A DNA stretch of 64,000 nt from Planctomycetaceae bacterium. Lineage in GTDB: Bacteria > Planctomycetota > Phycisphaerae > Phycisphaerales > SM1A02. Both the position numbers and the translations under genes were made by a program. The notes under the pieces are model-generated. The model saw only the letters and a program-made list of their open reading frames with translations. It was not told where the DNA came from and ran no database searches. The DNA is taken from NCBI GenBank assembly GCA_027490145.1, contig JAIXYQ010000006.1, forward strand, positions 62,001-126,000, written 5' to 3'. Of this stretch, positions 52,762 to 64,000 are shown piece after piece (position 1 is the stretch's first letter; every line of letters begins with the position of its first letter).

Positions 52762-53454
52762 ATGGCCAAGAAGGTCGTCATCGGACACTCGAAGCGCGTG
52801 CGCTTCAACAATGATCGCCTGGTCGTCCAGGCGCTTCCCCCCAGCGACGCCGTCAAGGCGCTGCGCCAGTACAAGGCCCCCAAGTTCGACCAGACGGTGA
52901 ACGTGGTGGTGCACCTGGGCATCGATCCCAAGGCTGCCGACCAGGCGCTGCGCGGCTCGATCGCGTTCCCCAAGGGCGTCGGCAAGAGCGCGCGGGTCGT
53001 GTGCTTCTGCAACGCCGACAAGGTTGCCGCGGCCAAGGCTGCCGGCGCCGTCGAAGCCGGCGCCGATGAACTCGTCGCCAAGATCGAAGGCGGCTGGATG
53101 GACTTCGACGTCGCGGTCGCGAGCCCCGACATGATGCGCGTGGTCTCCAAGCTCGGCAAGGTGCTCGGGCCCAAGGGCCTCATGCCCAGCCCCAAGGCGG
53201 GGACGGTCGCCCCTGACGTCGTCAACGCCGTCAAGGAATACGCAGCCGGCAAGACCGAGTACCGCAACGACGACGGCGGCAACGTCCACTGCATCATCGG
53301 GAAGATGAGCTTCAAGGACGAAGACCTCGCCGAGAACCTCAACCACTTCATCCAGGTGATCACCAAGGCCAAGCCCGCCTCGGCCAAGGGGACCTACATC
53401 CGCAAGTGCGTCATCGCCGCGTCGATGAGCCCTGGCATCCAGGTCGCCCTCTGA
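52762..53454 (+). CDS. rplA: 50S ribosomal protein L1
   Basis: 230 residues. Forms the mobile L1 stalk, and as a repressor binds the L11-L1 mRNA leader in many bacteria. Typical blocks: VVVHLGIDPKAADQALRG, VVCFCNADKVAAAKAAGAVEAG, GKVLGPKGLMPSPKAGTV and a C-terminal KGTYIRKCVIAASMSPGIQV. The start is 4 bases after the rplK stop, so the two are co-translated. Complete and unremarkable in length. Confidence 0.97.
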   Translation: MAKKVVIGHSKRVRFNNDRLVVQALPPSDAVKALRQYKAPKFDQTVNVVVHLGIDPKAADQALRGSIAFPKGVGKSARVVCFCNADKVAAAKAAGAVEAGADELVAKIEGGWMDFDVAVASPDMMRVVSKLGKVLGPKGLMPSPKAGTVAPDVVNAVKEYAAGKTEYRNDDGGNVHCIIGKMSFKDEDLAENLNHFIQVITKAKPASAKGTYIRKCVIAASMSPGIQVAL

Positions 53455-53473
53455 GCCCCGAAGGAGCACTCCC

Positions 53474-54019
53474 ATGAGCAAGACCATCAAGGACATGATC
53501 GTCCGTGAGTACAAGAAGCGCTTCACGGGCGTCGAAGGCGCCGTGCTCGTCGAGCTGCGCGGCATGGCCGGCACCGACAACACCGGCCTTCGCCTGAAGA
53601 TGCACGCCAAGCAGGTGCGCGTCACCGTCGTGAAGAACGCACTGGCGCGCAAGGCGTTCGAGGGCACCGCCCTCGAGGTGCTCGCCCCGGGCCTCAGCGG
53701 CCCGACCGCGGTCGTCTACGGCGGCGACTCGGTCGTCGGGATCGCCCGCGACCTCGTGAAGATGGCCAAGGACCAGGAAGCGCTCGTCCTCAAGGGCGCG
53801 TGCATCGATGGAACCTGGTTCAGCGGTGATGCCGGCGTCAAGCGCCTCAGCGAATTCCCCACCAAGGAAGAAGCGCAGGCCAAGGTCGTCACCCTCGTCC
53901 TGTCCCCCGCACGCAAGCTCATGGGTGCCGTCAAGGGACCGGGCGGCCGCGTGATGGGCATCGTCAAGGAAATCGAAAGCCGCCTCGAGAAGGGCGAGAC
54001 CATCGCCAAGGTCGGCTGA
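53474..54019 (+). CDS. rplJ: 50S ribosomal protein L10
   Basis: 181 residues. Base of the L7/L12 stalk. The start MSKTIKDMIVREYKKRFTGV, LRLKMHAKQVRVTVVKNALARKAFEGT and KLMGAVKGPGGRVMGIVKEIE match L10. The last 20 residues form the helix that binds L7/L12 dimers. GAAGGAG lies upstream of ATG 53474. It is separated from rplL by 97 bases holding two small hairpins. Confidence 0.95.
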   Translation: MSKTIKDMIVREYKKRFTGVEGAVLVELRGMAGTDNTGLRLKMHAKQVRVTVVKNALARKAFEGTALEVLAPGLSGPTAVVYGGDSVVGIARDLVKMAKDQEALVLKGACIDGTWFSGDAGVKRLSEFPTKEEAQAKVVTLVLSPARKLMGAVKGPGGRVMGIVKEIESRLEKGETIAKVG

Positions 54020-54051
54020 CCCACCAGACCACGTCAACCGCTGACCACTGG

Positions 54052-54085
54052 CCCCCTTGGGGGTTAAAAGCGCGGCGTTCGCGCT
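54052..54085 (+). promoter_or_regulatory. Two hairpins in the rplJ-rplL gap
   Basis: CCCCCTTGGGGG (54052-54063) and AGCGCG...CGCGCT (54069-54085, 6-bp stem, 5-base loop) lie between L10 and L12. Such a site could be for RNA processing or for boosting L12 output relative to L10. Inference from position only. Confidence 0.35.
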
Positions 54086-54116
54086 CCTCTGGAAGGCACG
54101 ATTTGGAGAGTTCACC

Positions 54117-54524
54117 ATGTCCGAGACCGAAACCAAGACGTTCGAAGCGAAGATCACCCAGCTGGGCGACTCGATTGCCTCCCTCACCCTGAAGGAAGCC
54201 GTCGACCTGGCTGATTACATGAAGGACAAGTACGGCATCGAGCCCGCCGCCGGCGGCGCGGTCGTGATGGCTGGCGGCGGTGGCGAAGCTGCCCCGGCTG
54301 CCGCTGCGCAGACCGAGTTCGACGTCATCCTGGAAGGCTGCCCGGCCGACAAGAAGATCGGCGTCATCAAGGCCGTCCGCGAAGCGACCGGCCTCGGTCT
54401 CGCCGAAGCCAAGGCCCTCGTCGATGGCGCCCCGAAGGCCATCAAGGAGAAGGTCGAGAAGGCCGAAGCCGACAAGGTCAAGGCTGCCCTCGAGGCCGCT
54501 GGCGCCAAGGTCGCCGTCAAGTGA
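54117..54524 (+). CDS. rplL: 50S ribosomal protein L7/L12
   Basis: 135 residues. N-terminal dimerisation domain ([29 protein letters not shown]), a Gly/Ala-rich hinge ([17 protein letters not shown], about 49-65) and the C-terminal factor-binding domain ([20 protein letters not shown] to AKVAVK). An N-terminal extension ([10 protein letters not shown]) is present. ATG 54117 has TTGGAG 7 bases upstream. A strong terminator follows 44 bases after the stop, so most rplKAJL transcripts should end here. Confidence 0.96.
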   Translation: MSETETKTFEAKITQLGDSIASLTLKEAVDLADYMKDKYGIEPAAGGAVVMAGGGGEAAPAAAAQTEFDVILEGCPADKKIGVIKAVREATGLGLAEAKALVDGAPKAIKEKVEKAEADKVKAALEAAGAKVAVK

Positions 54525-54567
54525 CCCTTGGCTGGCCCCCGGCCAGCATCCACTGAAGCATCGAGCC

Positions 54568-54602
54568 AGGCGCCCCGGACTCCGGGGCGCCTGTGCCGTT
54601 TT
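54568..54602 (+). terminator. Intrinsic terminator after rplL
   Basis: AGGCGCCCCGG (54568-54578) and CCGGGGCGCCT (54582-54592) make a perfect 11-bp stem with a 3-base loop, then gtgccgTTTT. It separates rplKAJL from rpoBC. Confidence 0.75.
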
Positions 54603-54652
54603 GGGCGCTCGCCCTCCCCGTCGGGGCACCCCCCGCCGGGGCGGAGGCGGGG

Positions 54653-54682
54653 TTGCAAAAATCACGCCATTCCCCCTATACT
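54653..54682 (+). promoter_or_regulatory. Sigma-70-type promoter for rpoBC
   Basis: TTGCAA (54653-54658), 18 bases, TATACT (54677-54682). Start expected near 54689, giving a leader of about 125 bases to rpoB. It lies immediately after the rplL terminator. Confidence 0.6.
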
Positions 54683-54814
54683 CCGGGACTTGGCGTTGGG
54701 ACCCAATAGCACGATGAGGCCGATGCGGGCAGGTTGCGTAGCCAACCATGTCCCGCTCGTTGCTCTCGAGGTGCAGGCCCGGCGTCGCGCGCACCCCAAC
54801 GAGTGAACGACAAC

Positions 54815-58657
<3,843 letters not shown>

Positions 58658-58734
58658 CCGGCCGACCACTTCCCTGACCCGACCAGAACCGTCCAGAACA
58701 CGACCGACACGACAACCGCCTCGGAGACCGGACC

Positions 58735-61700
58735 ATGACCCTTGCAGAGAGCGTCTACGACCGCGTGAACGATTACGCCTCGGTGAAGATCACCCTTGCC
58801 AGCCCCAACGACATCCGTTCGTGGAGCTTCGGCGAGGTCAAGAAGCCCGAAACCATCAACTACCGCACCTACCGGCCCGAGCGTGACGGCCTGTTCTGCG
58901 AACGCATCTTCGGCCCCGAGCGCGACTACGAGTGCGCGTGCGGCAAGTACAAGGGCACGAAGTTCAAGGGCATCATCTGCGACCGCTGCGGCGTCAAGGT
59001 CACGCACAGCCGCGTGCGCCGAGCCCGCATGGGGCACATCAACCTGTCGGCCCCGGTCGTGCACATCTGGTTCTTCAAGGCCATGCCCAGCCGCCTGGGC
59101 AACCTGCTGGCCATGAAGACCAGCGACCTCGAGAAGATCATCTACTTCCAGGACTGGGTGGTCATCGATCCGGGTGACACCGACCTCCAGGAGAAGCAGG
59201 TCCTGACCGACGACGAGTACCGCGAGGCGTACGCCAAGTACGGCCCCCGCTTCAGCGCCATGATGGGCGCCGAGGCCGTGCGCGAACTGCTCGACCCGAG
59301 CCGGCTCGACCTGAACGAACTCGCCGTCACCCTGCGTGACGACATCAACAAGACCAAGAGCAAGCAGAAGCAGAAGGACCTGTCGAAGCGGCTCAAGATC
59401 GTCGAGCAGATCAAGGGCTCCGAGAACGATCCCAAGTGGATGGTCCTCGACGTGGTGCCGGTGATCCCGCCCGACCTGCGTCCGCTGGTCATGCTCGAGA
59501 GCGGCAACTTCGCCACGAGCGACCTGAACGACCTCTACCGGCGCATCATCAACCGCAACAACCGCCTCAAGAAGCTGATGGACCTCAATGCCCCCGAGGT
59601 CATCATCCGCAACGAGAAGCGCATGCTCCAGCAGGCCGTCGACGCGTTGTTCGACAACGGCCGCTGCCGTCGCCCGGTGCTCGGCTCCAGCAACCGCCCG
59701 CTCAAGTCGATCACCGACATGATCAAGGGCAAGCAGGGCCGCTTCCGCGAGAACCTGCTCGGCAAGCGCGTCGACTACTCGGCCCGCTCGGTCATCGTCG
59801 TCGGCCCCGAGCTCAAGCTCTGGCAGTGCGGCCTCCCCAAGAAGATCGCACTGGAACTGTTCCAGCCGTTCATCATCCGCAAGCTCAAGGAGCGCGGCCT
59901 CGCCGACACGATCAAGAGCGCCAAGCGCATGCTCGAGCGCCGTGATCCCGAGGTGTGGGACATCCTCGAGCAGGTCATCCGCAACCATCCGGTGCTCCTG
60001 AACCGCGCCCCCACCCTCCACCGCATGGGCATCCAGGCGTTCGAGCCGGTGCTCGTGGAAGGCAACGCCATCATGATCCACCCGCTGGTGTGCGCGGGCT
60101 ACAACGCCGACTTCGACGGTGACCAGATGGCCGTCCACCTGCCGCTGTCGGTCGAGGCACAGGCCGAGGCCCACGTGCTCATGATGAGCACGCACAACAT
60201 CTTCAGCCCCGCCAACGGCAACCCGATCGTCAGCCCGTCGCAGGACATCATCATGGGGGTCTACTTCCTCACGGTGCAGCCCTTCGACATGCCCGCCGAC
60301 GAACAGGGAGCCACGCGCCGCTTCAAGGACGTGACCGAGGCCATCCTCGCCCACGACATGGGCCAGATCACCCTGCACGACCCGATCTCGGTCCGCCTGC
60401 CCCGCTTCAAGGAAGTGGTCTCGGGCCAGGCCGAGGCTGCCAAGCCCATGCCGTCCACGGGCCGCCTCGTGACCACGCTCGGCCGCATCCTGCTGAGCGA
60501 GATCCTGTCCGATGGCATGCCGTTCTACAACTGCGTGCTCGGCAAGAAGGGCGCCGCCCGCGTGATCGACGACACCTTCGCCCGCCTGGGCAAGGCCGCC
60601 ACGATCAAGCTGCTCGACGACCTGAAGGAGATCGGCTTCAAGACGAGCACCCGCTCCGGCCTGTCGTTCGCCATCAGCGACCTGCGCATCCCCAACGACA
60701 AGGACAAGCTCATCGCCGCCACGCAGAAGAAGGCCGAGGCGGCCATGCGCAAGTACGAAGACGGCAACATCACCGACGAGGAGCGCCGCAACGAGGTGCT
60801 CGACCAGTGGGCGAAGTGCCGTGACCAGCTCTCGGGCATGCTCATCGACACGCTGAAGCAGGATCGTCGCGAGCCGGGAACCGGCCGCGAGATGCCGATC
60901 CTCGGCAAGGACGAGAAGCCCGCCGCCAGCGACAAGGGCAAGCGCTACCTGAACCCGGTGTACCTCTTCATGGACTCGGGCGCACGTGGCAACAAGAGCC
61001 AGATGCAGCAGCTCGCCGGCATGCGCGGCCTCATGGCCAAGCCGAGCGGCGAGATCATCGAGACGCCCATCAAGAGCAACTTCCGCGAAGGCCTGAAGGT
61101 GCTCGAGTACTTCAGCTCGACCCACGGCACCCGCAAGGGTCTGGCCGACACCGCCCTCAAGACGGCCGACTCCGGCTACCTCACGCGCAAGCTGTGCGAC
61201 GTCGCGCAGAGCGTCGTGGTGCTCGAGCACGACTGCGGCACCAACCGTGGCGTGCGCAAGGCACCGGTGTACAAGGGTGACGAGGTCGACGTGCCGCTGC
61301 GCGAGCTCATCAAGGGCCGCACGGCGTGCGAGTCGGTCATGGACCCCCGCACCGACAAGGTGATCGTGAAGAAGGGCCAGCTCATCACCCCGGCGATCGC
61401 CGCGGAGATCGAGGAACTCGGCGTGCCCGCCCTCATGGTCCGCAGCCCGCTCACCTGCGAAACGCCGCGCGGCGTGTGCGCCCGGTGCTACGGCATGGAC
61501 ATGAGCAACGGCAAGATCGTCGAGGAAGGCCTGGCGGTCGGCATCATCGCCGCACAGTCCATCGGTGAGCCCGGCACGCAGCTCACGATGCGCACCTTCC
61601 ACACGGGCGGCATCGCGTTCACCAGCTCGACCGAAGCCAACTGGAAGGCCACCTTCGCCGGCACCATCGAGGCGCGTGACTGCAACGAAGTCGAGTTCGA

Positions 61701-63189
61701 GGGCCGCCTGGTGGTCCTGCGCAAGACCGGTGTCGTCGCGATCGTCGACGCGAAGGGCCGTGAGCTCGACCACTTCAAGGTGCCGTACGGCGCCACGCTG
61801 TCGGTCCGCAACGGCGCCACCGTCAAGAAGGGCGACCTGGTCCTCGAGTGGGACCCCCACTCCACCCCGATCCTCGCCGAGAAGTCCGGCGTGGTGCGGT
61901 TCCGCGACGTCGCCGAGGGCGAGACCATCCGCGTCGAAGGCAAGGGTGCCAAGCGCGAAGTCATCGTCGTCGAACACACCGGCGACAAGCACCCGCGCGT
62001 CACGATCGAGGACGCCCAGGGCCACGTGCTCGACCTCCATCACCTGCCGGCCAAGAGCCGCATCGTGGTCGAGGATGGCCAGGCCGTCGCCGCAGGCGCG
62101 GCCCTCGCCATCCAGTCGAAGGGCGAGGAACGCCGCAGCGCCGACATCGTCGGTGGTCTGCCGCGCGTCACCGAGATCTTCGAGGCACGCCTGCCGCGTG
62201 ACCCGGCCGTCATGGCCCGCGTCGCCGGTCGGGTCGAGCTCATGCCCAACGAGCGCAAGGGCAAGATGACCATCCGCATCCACGTCGAGGGTGCGAAGGA
62301 CATGCACGAAGACCACCATGCCCTGCAGGGCAAGCGCCTGCTCGTCCACACGGGCGACGTGGTCGAGGCCGGTCAGCCGCTGACCGACGGTGCCCGCACC
62401 CCCGCCGAGATCCTCGCGATCAACGGCGAGGAAGCCCTCTACCAGTACATGCTGGACGAGATCCAGAACGTGTACCGCGCGCAGGGCGTGCCGATCGCCG
62501 ACAAGCACATCGAGGTCATCCTCCGTCAGATGCTCTCGAAGGTGCGCGTGGCCGATCCGGGCGACAGCGACCTCTTGCCCAACGACGTCATCGAGCGCTA
62601 CCGGCACGCGCAGGTCAACGCCGAGCTCGCCGGCTCGCTCAAGGTGGTCGACGCCGGCGGAACGCTGCTGGTGAACGGCAAGGTCTATCCCAAGGACGAG
62701 ATCAAGGAAGCCAACGCAGCGGCGGAAGAAGCCGGCAAGGAGCCTGCCAAGACGGTCAAGACCAAGCCGGCCCGCGTGCGAACGTTGCTCCTGGGCATCA
62801 CGAAGGCCAGCCTCCAGAGCGAGTCGTTCCTCTCGGGTGCGAGCTTCCAGGAGACCACCAAGGTGCTCACGGAGGCGGCGCTCAAGGGTGCCGTCGACAC
62901 GCTCCAGGGCCTCAAGGAGAACGTCCTCCTGGGTCACCTGATCCCGGCCGGTACGGGCTTCGAACCCTACGCCACGCTGCGCATCCGCAAGCTCGTCGAC
63001 GAGCCGGCGGGCAGCGAGTCGAGCGATCATGGCTACCTCGCCGGTGCCACCGACGAGGCAGAACTGCATGGCGCCGAGCGTCCGGGCGAAAGCCCCACGA
63101 TCAGCGACCTGTCGGCCTTCACGCCTCAGGAGCAGTACGTGGCCGATGGCGGCGAGTCGACCGAGTCGACGCGCGACGACGGCGAGTGA
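58735..63189 (+). CDS. rpoC: RNA polymerase beta-prime subunit
   Basis: 1484 residues. The N-terminal zinc ribbon shows CACGKYKG and ICDRCGV, and the catalytic Mg loop is [14 protein letters not shown]. Other marks are [30 protein letters not shown], the trigger-loop-region [16 protein letters not shown] and the second zinc site ([13 protein letters not shown] with an upstream Cys). The C-terminal tail (about 1430-1484) is acidic and Ser/Thr-rich, with no family match. The leader between rpoB and rpoC is a 77-base Cys-free stretch ending in CGGAGACC. It is followed by a strong terminator, so rpsL/rpsG are not linked here. Confidence 0.98.
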   Translation: MTLAESVYDRVNDYASVKITLASPNDIRSWSFGEVKKPETINYRTYRPERDGLFCERIFGPERDYECACGKYKGTKFKGIICDRCGVKVTHSRVRRARMGHINLSAPVVHIWFFKAMPSRLGNLLAMKTSDLEKIIYFQDWVVIDPGDTDLQEKQVLTDDEYREAYAKYGPRFSAMMGAEAVRELLDPSRLDLNELAVTLRDDINKTKSKQKQKDLSKRLKIVEQIKGSENDPKWMVLDVVPVIPPDLRPLVMLESGNFATSDLNDLYRRIINRNNRLKKLMDLNAPEVIIRNEKRMLQQAVDALFDNGRCRRPVLGSSNRPLKSITDMIKGKQGRFRENLLGKRVDYSARSVIVVGPELKLWQCGLPKKIALELFQPFIIRKLKERGLADTIKSAKRMLERRDPEVWDILEQVIRNHPVLLNRAPTLHRMGIQAFEPVLVEGNAIMIHPLVCAGYNADFDGDQMAVHLPLSVEAQAEAHVLMMSTHNIFSPANGNPIVSPSQDIIMGVYFLTVQPFDMPADEQGATRRFKDVTEAILAHDMGQITLHDPISVRLPRFKEVVSGQAEAAKPMPSTGRLVTTLGRILLSEILSDGMPFYNCVLGKKGAARVIDDTFARLGKAATIKLLDDLKEIGFKTSTRSGLSFAISDLRIPNDKDKLIAATQKKAEAAMRKYEDGNITDEERRNEVLDQWAKCRDQLSGMLIDTLKQDRREPGTGREMPILGKDEKPAASDKGKRYLNPVYLFMDSGARGNKSQMQQLAGMRGLMAKPSGEIIETPIKSNFREGLKVLEYFSSTHGTRKGLADTALKTADSGYLTRKLCDVAQSVVVLEHDCGTNRGVRKAPVYKGDEVDVPLRELIKGRTACESVMDPRTDKVIVKKGQLITPAIAAEIEELGVPALMVRSPLTCETPRGVCARCYGMDMSNGKIVEEGLAVGIIAAQSIGEPGTQLTMRTFHTGGIAFTSSTEANWKATFAGTIEARDCNEVEFEGRLVVLRKTGVVAIVDAKGRELDHFKVPYGATLSVRNGATVKKGDLVLEWDPHSTPILAEKSGVVRFRDVAEGETIRVEGKGAKREVIVVEHTGDKHPRVTIEDAQGHVLDLHHLPAKSRIVVEDGQAVAAGAALAIQSKGEERRSADIVGGLPRVTEIFEARLPRDPAVMARVAGRVELMPNERKGKMTIRIHVEGAKDMHEDHHALQGKRLLVHTGDVVEAGQPLTDGARTPAEILAINGEEALYQYMLDEIQNVYRAQGVPIADKHIEVILRQMLSKVRVADPGDSDLLPNDVIERYRHAQVNAELAGSLKVVDAGGTLLVNGKVYPKDEIKEANAAAEEAGKEPAKTVKTKPARVRTLLLGITKASLQSESFLSGASFQETTKVLTEAALKGAVDTLQGLKENVLLGHLIPAGTGFEPYATLRIRKLVDEPAGSESSDHGYLAGATDEAELHGAERPGESPTISDLSAFTPQEQYVADGGESTESTRDDGE

Positions 63190-63231
63190 CTCCCGGTGCG
63201 CGAAGGCGCGCACGCTTGATGCAATCACCCC

Positions 63232-63260
63232 AAGGCCCCGGCACCCGCCGGGGCCTTTCT
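63232..63260 (+). terminator. Intrinsic terminator after rpoC
   Basis: AAGGCCCCGGC (63232-63242) and GCCGGGGCCTT (63247-63257) form an 11-bp stem with the 4-base loop ACCC, running into TTTCT. It ends the rpoBC transcript. Confidence 0.75.
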
Positions 63261-63346
63261 CATTCACGAACGGGCGGAGCGAACACTCGCGCCCGGGGGC
63301 ACGCAAGGGCAGCACGAACCGCACCCGGTCCTGCCGCGCGTGCGCC

Positions 63347-63352
63347 TAGACT
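63347..63352 (+). promoter_or_regulatory. TAGACT -10 element for the YkgJ pair
   Basis: TAGACT ends 6 bases before ATG 63359 (gap cggcgc). No Shine-Dalgarno. The context gcgcctagact is the same as at 10237. Confidence 0.5.
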
Positions 63353-63358
63353 CGGCGC

Positions 63359-63820
63359 ATGGCCGACGAGTGGTACAAGGACGGGCTCCGCTTCGAGTGC
63401 ACCATGTGCGGCAACTGCTGCACGGGTGGCGAGGGCGCCGTGTGGTTCACGGACGAGGAAGGCAAGGCGATGGCCGCAGAGCTCGGGCTGCCGCACGAGG
63501 AATTCCTCGCCCGCTACACGCGGGTCGTCCGGGACCGTCGCAGCCTGACCGAGCACTCGACGCCGCACGGGATGGACTGCACCTTCCTGGACCGGGACAC
63601 GATCCCCGGCAAGGCCCTGTGCAAGGTCTATCGCTCGCGGCCGAGCCAGTGCCGTACGTGGCCGTTCTGGCCGGACAACCTCGAGAGCCGCCGGGCCTGG
63701 TTGCTGGCGAAGAAGCATGCCCCATGCCCGGGCATGGATCAGGGCAAGCTCGTGCCGATCGAGCAGATCAGGATCCAGCGGGATCTTGACCTGCGCGACA
63801 ACGGCGATGCGCCATGGTGA
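63359..63820 (+). CDS. YkgJ-family Cys-cluster protein (first of pair)
   Basis: 153 residues. The family marker FECTMCGNCCTGG near 13-25, a later CKVYRSRPSQCRTWPFWP near 88-105 and a C-terminal CPG place it in the YkgJ family. Members carry 7-8 conserved cysteines that bind iron or zinc, and their function is not established. No signal peptide or membrane helix, so cytosolic. Preceded by a TAGACT element 6 bases away. Its last bases overlap a second gene that carries another cysteine cluster, suggesting the two act together. Confidence 0.85.
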   Translation: MADEWYKDGLRFECTMCGNCCTGGEGAVWFTDEEGKAMAAELGLPHEEFLARYTRVVRDRRSLTEHSTPHGMDCTFLDRDTIPGKALCKVYRSRPSQCRTWPFWPDNLESRRAWLLAKKHAPCPGMDQGKLVPIEQIRIQRDLDLRDNGDAPW

Positions 63821-64000
63821 TCGATCCGTCGGTGATCGCCCGTTGGCGTGAAGCCGCAGCATCCGGTGATGCGCAGGCCACGATCGACCGGCTCCACGCG
63901 GCCATCGCCGAGGAGGTCCGACGGCAGCGACCCCTGTGCGTGAGCAGCGGCCGATGCTGCGGTTTCGAGGCCCATGGCCACCGTCTCTACCTCACCGGGC
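63814..64000 (+). CDS. YkgJ-like Cys-cluster protein (second of pair, partial)
   Basis: 62 visible residues, cut by the window end. An N-terminal helical segment (PSVIARWREAAASGDAQATI) leads to RPLCVSSGRCCGFEAHGHRL, where CxxxGRCC is the kind of cluster seen in YkgJ proteins. The ATG at 63814 overlaps the upstream gene by 7 bases; GTG 63817 (a GTGA overlap) is an equal candidate. Family assignment is moderate because only one cysteine group is visible. Confidence 0.6.
   Translation, partial: MVIDPSVIARWREAAASGDAQATIDRLHAAIAEEVRRQRPLCVSSGRCCGFEAHGHRLYLTG

Overview
The window is high-G+C bacterial DNA, densely packed with genes on both strands and with many 1- to 7-base overlaps between neighbours. 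It looks most like a member of the Planctomycetota, possibly Phycisphaerae. That call rests on: a dockerin-bearing giant Cys-rich repeat protein; a type II secretion/type IV pilus-like operon with very large pseudopilins; a type B succinate dehydrogenase; SurA-like and YbbR proteins, which imply a diderm envelope; and a shortened ribosomal protein/RNA polymerase operon. The placement is inference from gene content, since no rRNA gene is present. I found no tRNA, rRNA, CRISPR array, insertion sequence or phage gene. No gene-free stretch exceeds 300 bases.

Layout. 1-3.8 kb (-): a photolyase-centred operon (iron-sulfur photolyase-related protein, SRPBCC-SDR epimerase, class I photolyase running off the left edge). 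3.9-6.2 kb (+): a polar amino-acid ABC transporter with a binding protein-permease fusion. 6.2-8.4 kb (+): a pair of DoxX/MauE-like membrane proteins, each with a thioredoxin-like tail. 8.3-12.6 kb: tilS and a B12-binding-like protein (-), then menG/ubiE, a SppA-type peptidase and yraN (+). 12.6-19.1 kb: a SurA-like lipoprotein (-), a DUF1844 protein, and sdhC-sdhA and sdhB (+) separated by a UbiA prenyltransferase on the other strand. 19.2-21.7 kb: hemW and purA, transcribed divergently. 21.8-26.0 kb (-): a 1411-residue secreted protein with a dockerin-like pair and 17 Cys-rich repeats. 26.1-44.8 kb (-): uppS, then read right to left gspE-like, pilT, pilB/gspE-like, gspF and six pseudopilins. 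45-46 kb: 6-phosphogluconate dehydrogenase. 46-48.9 kb (-): RDD membrane protein, lipoprotein and a small conserved protein. 48.9-50.7 kb (+): cdaA-cdaR, for c-di-AMP synthesis. 50.8-52.1 kb (-): tyrS. 52.3-63.2 kb (+): rplK-rplA-rplJ-rplL, then rpoB-rpoC behind their own promoter and a terminator. 63.4-64 kb: two YkgJ-type Cys-cluster proteins, the second cut by the window edge.

How the genes work together. From GspF to GspK, seven consecutive genes overlap by 4 or 1 bases, so they should be translated as one coupled unit that builds a pseudopilus. The Cys-rich dockerin protein two genes downstream is a plausible cargo, but that is inference. The secretin and the inner-membrane assembly platform are not in the window.

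The most striking regulatory signal is a TAG-type -10 hexamer (TAGACT, TAGCAT, TAGAAT, TAGGAT or TAGGCT). It ends 6-10 bases, most often exactly 7, before the start codon of many first-in-operon genes. This implies widespread leaderless or near-leaderless mRNAs, including GTG-started ones. Genes with longer leaders have the -10 further upstream together with a Shine-Dalgarno sequence.
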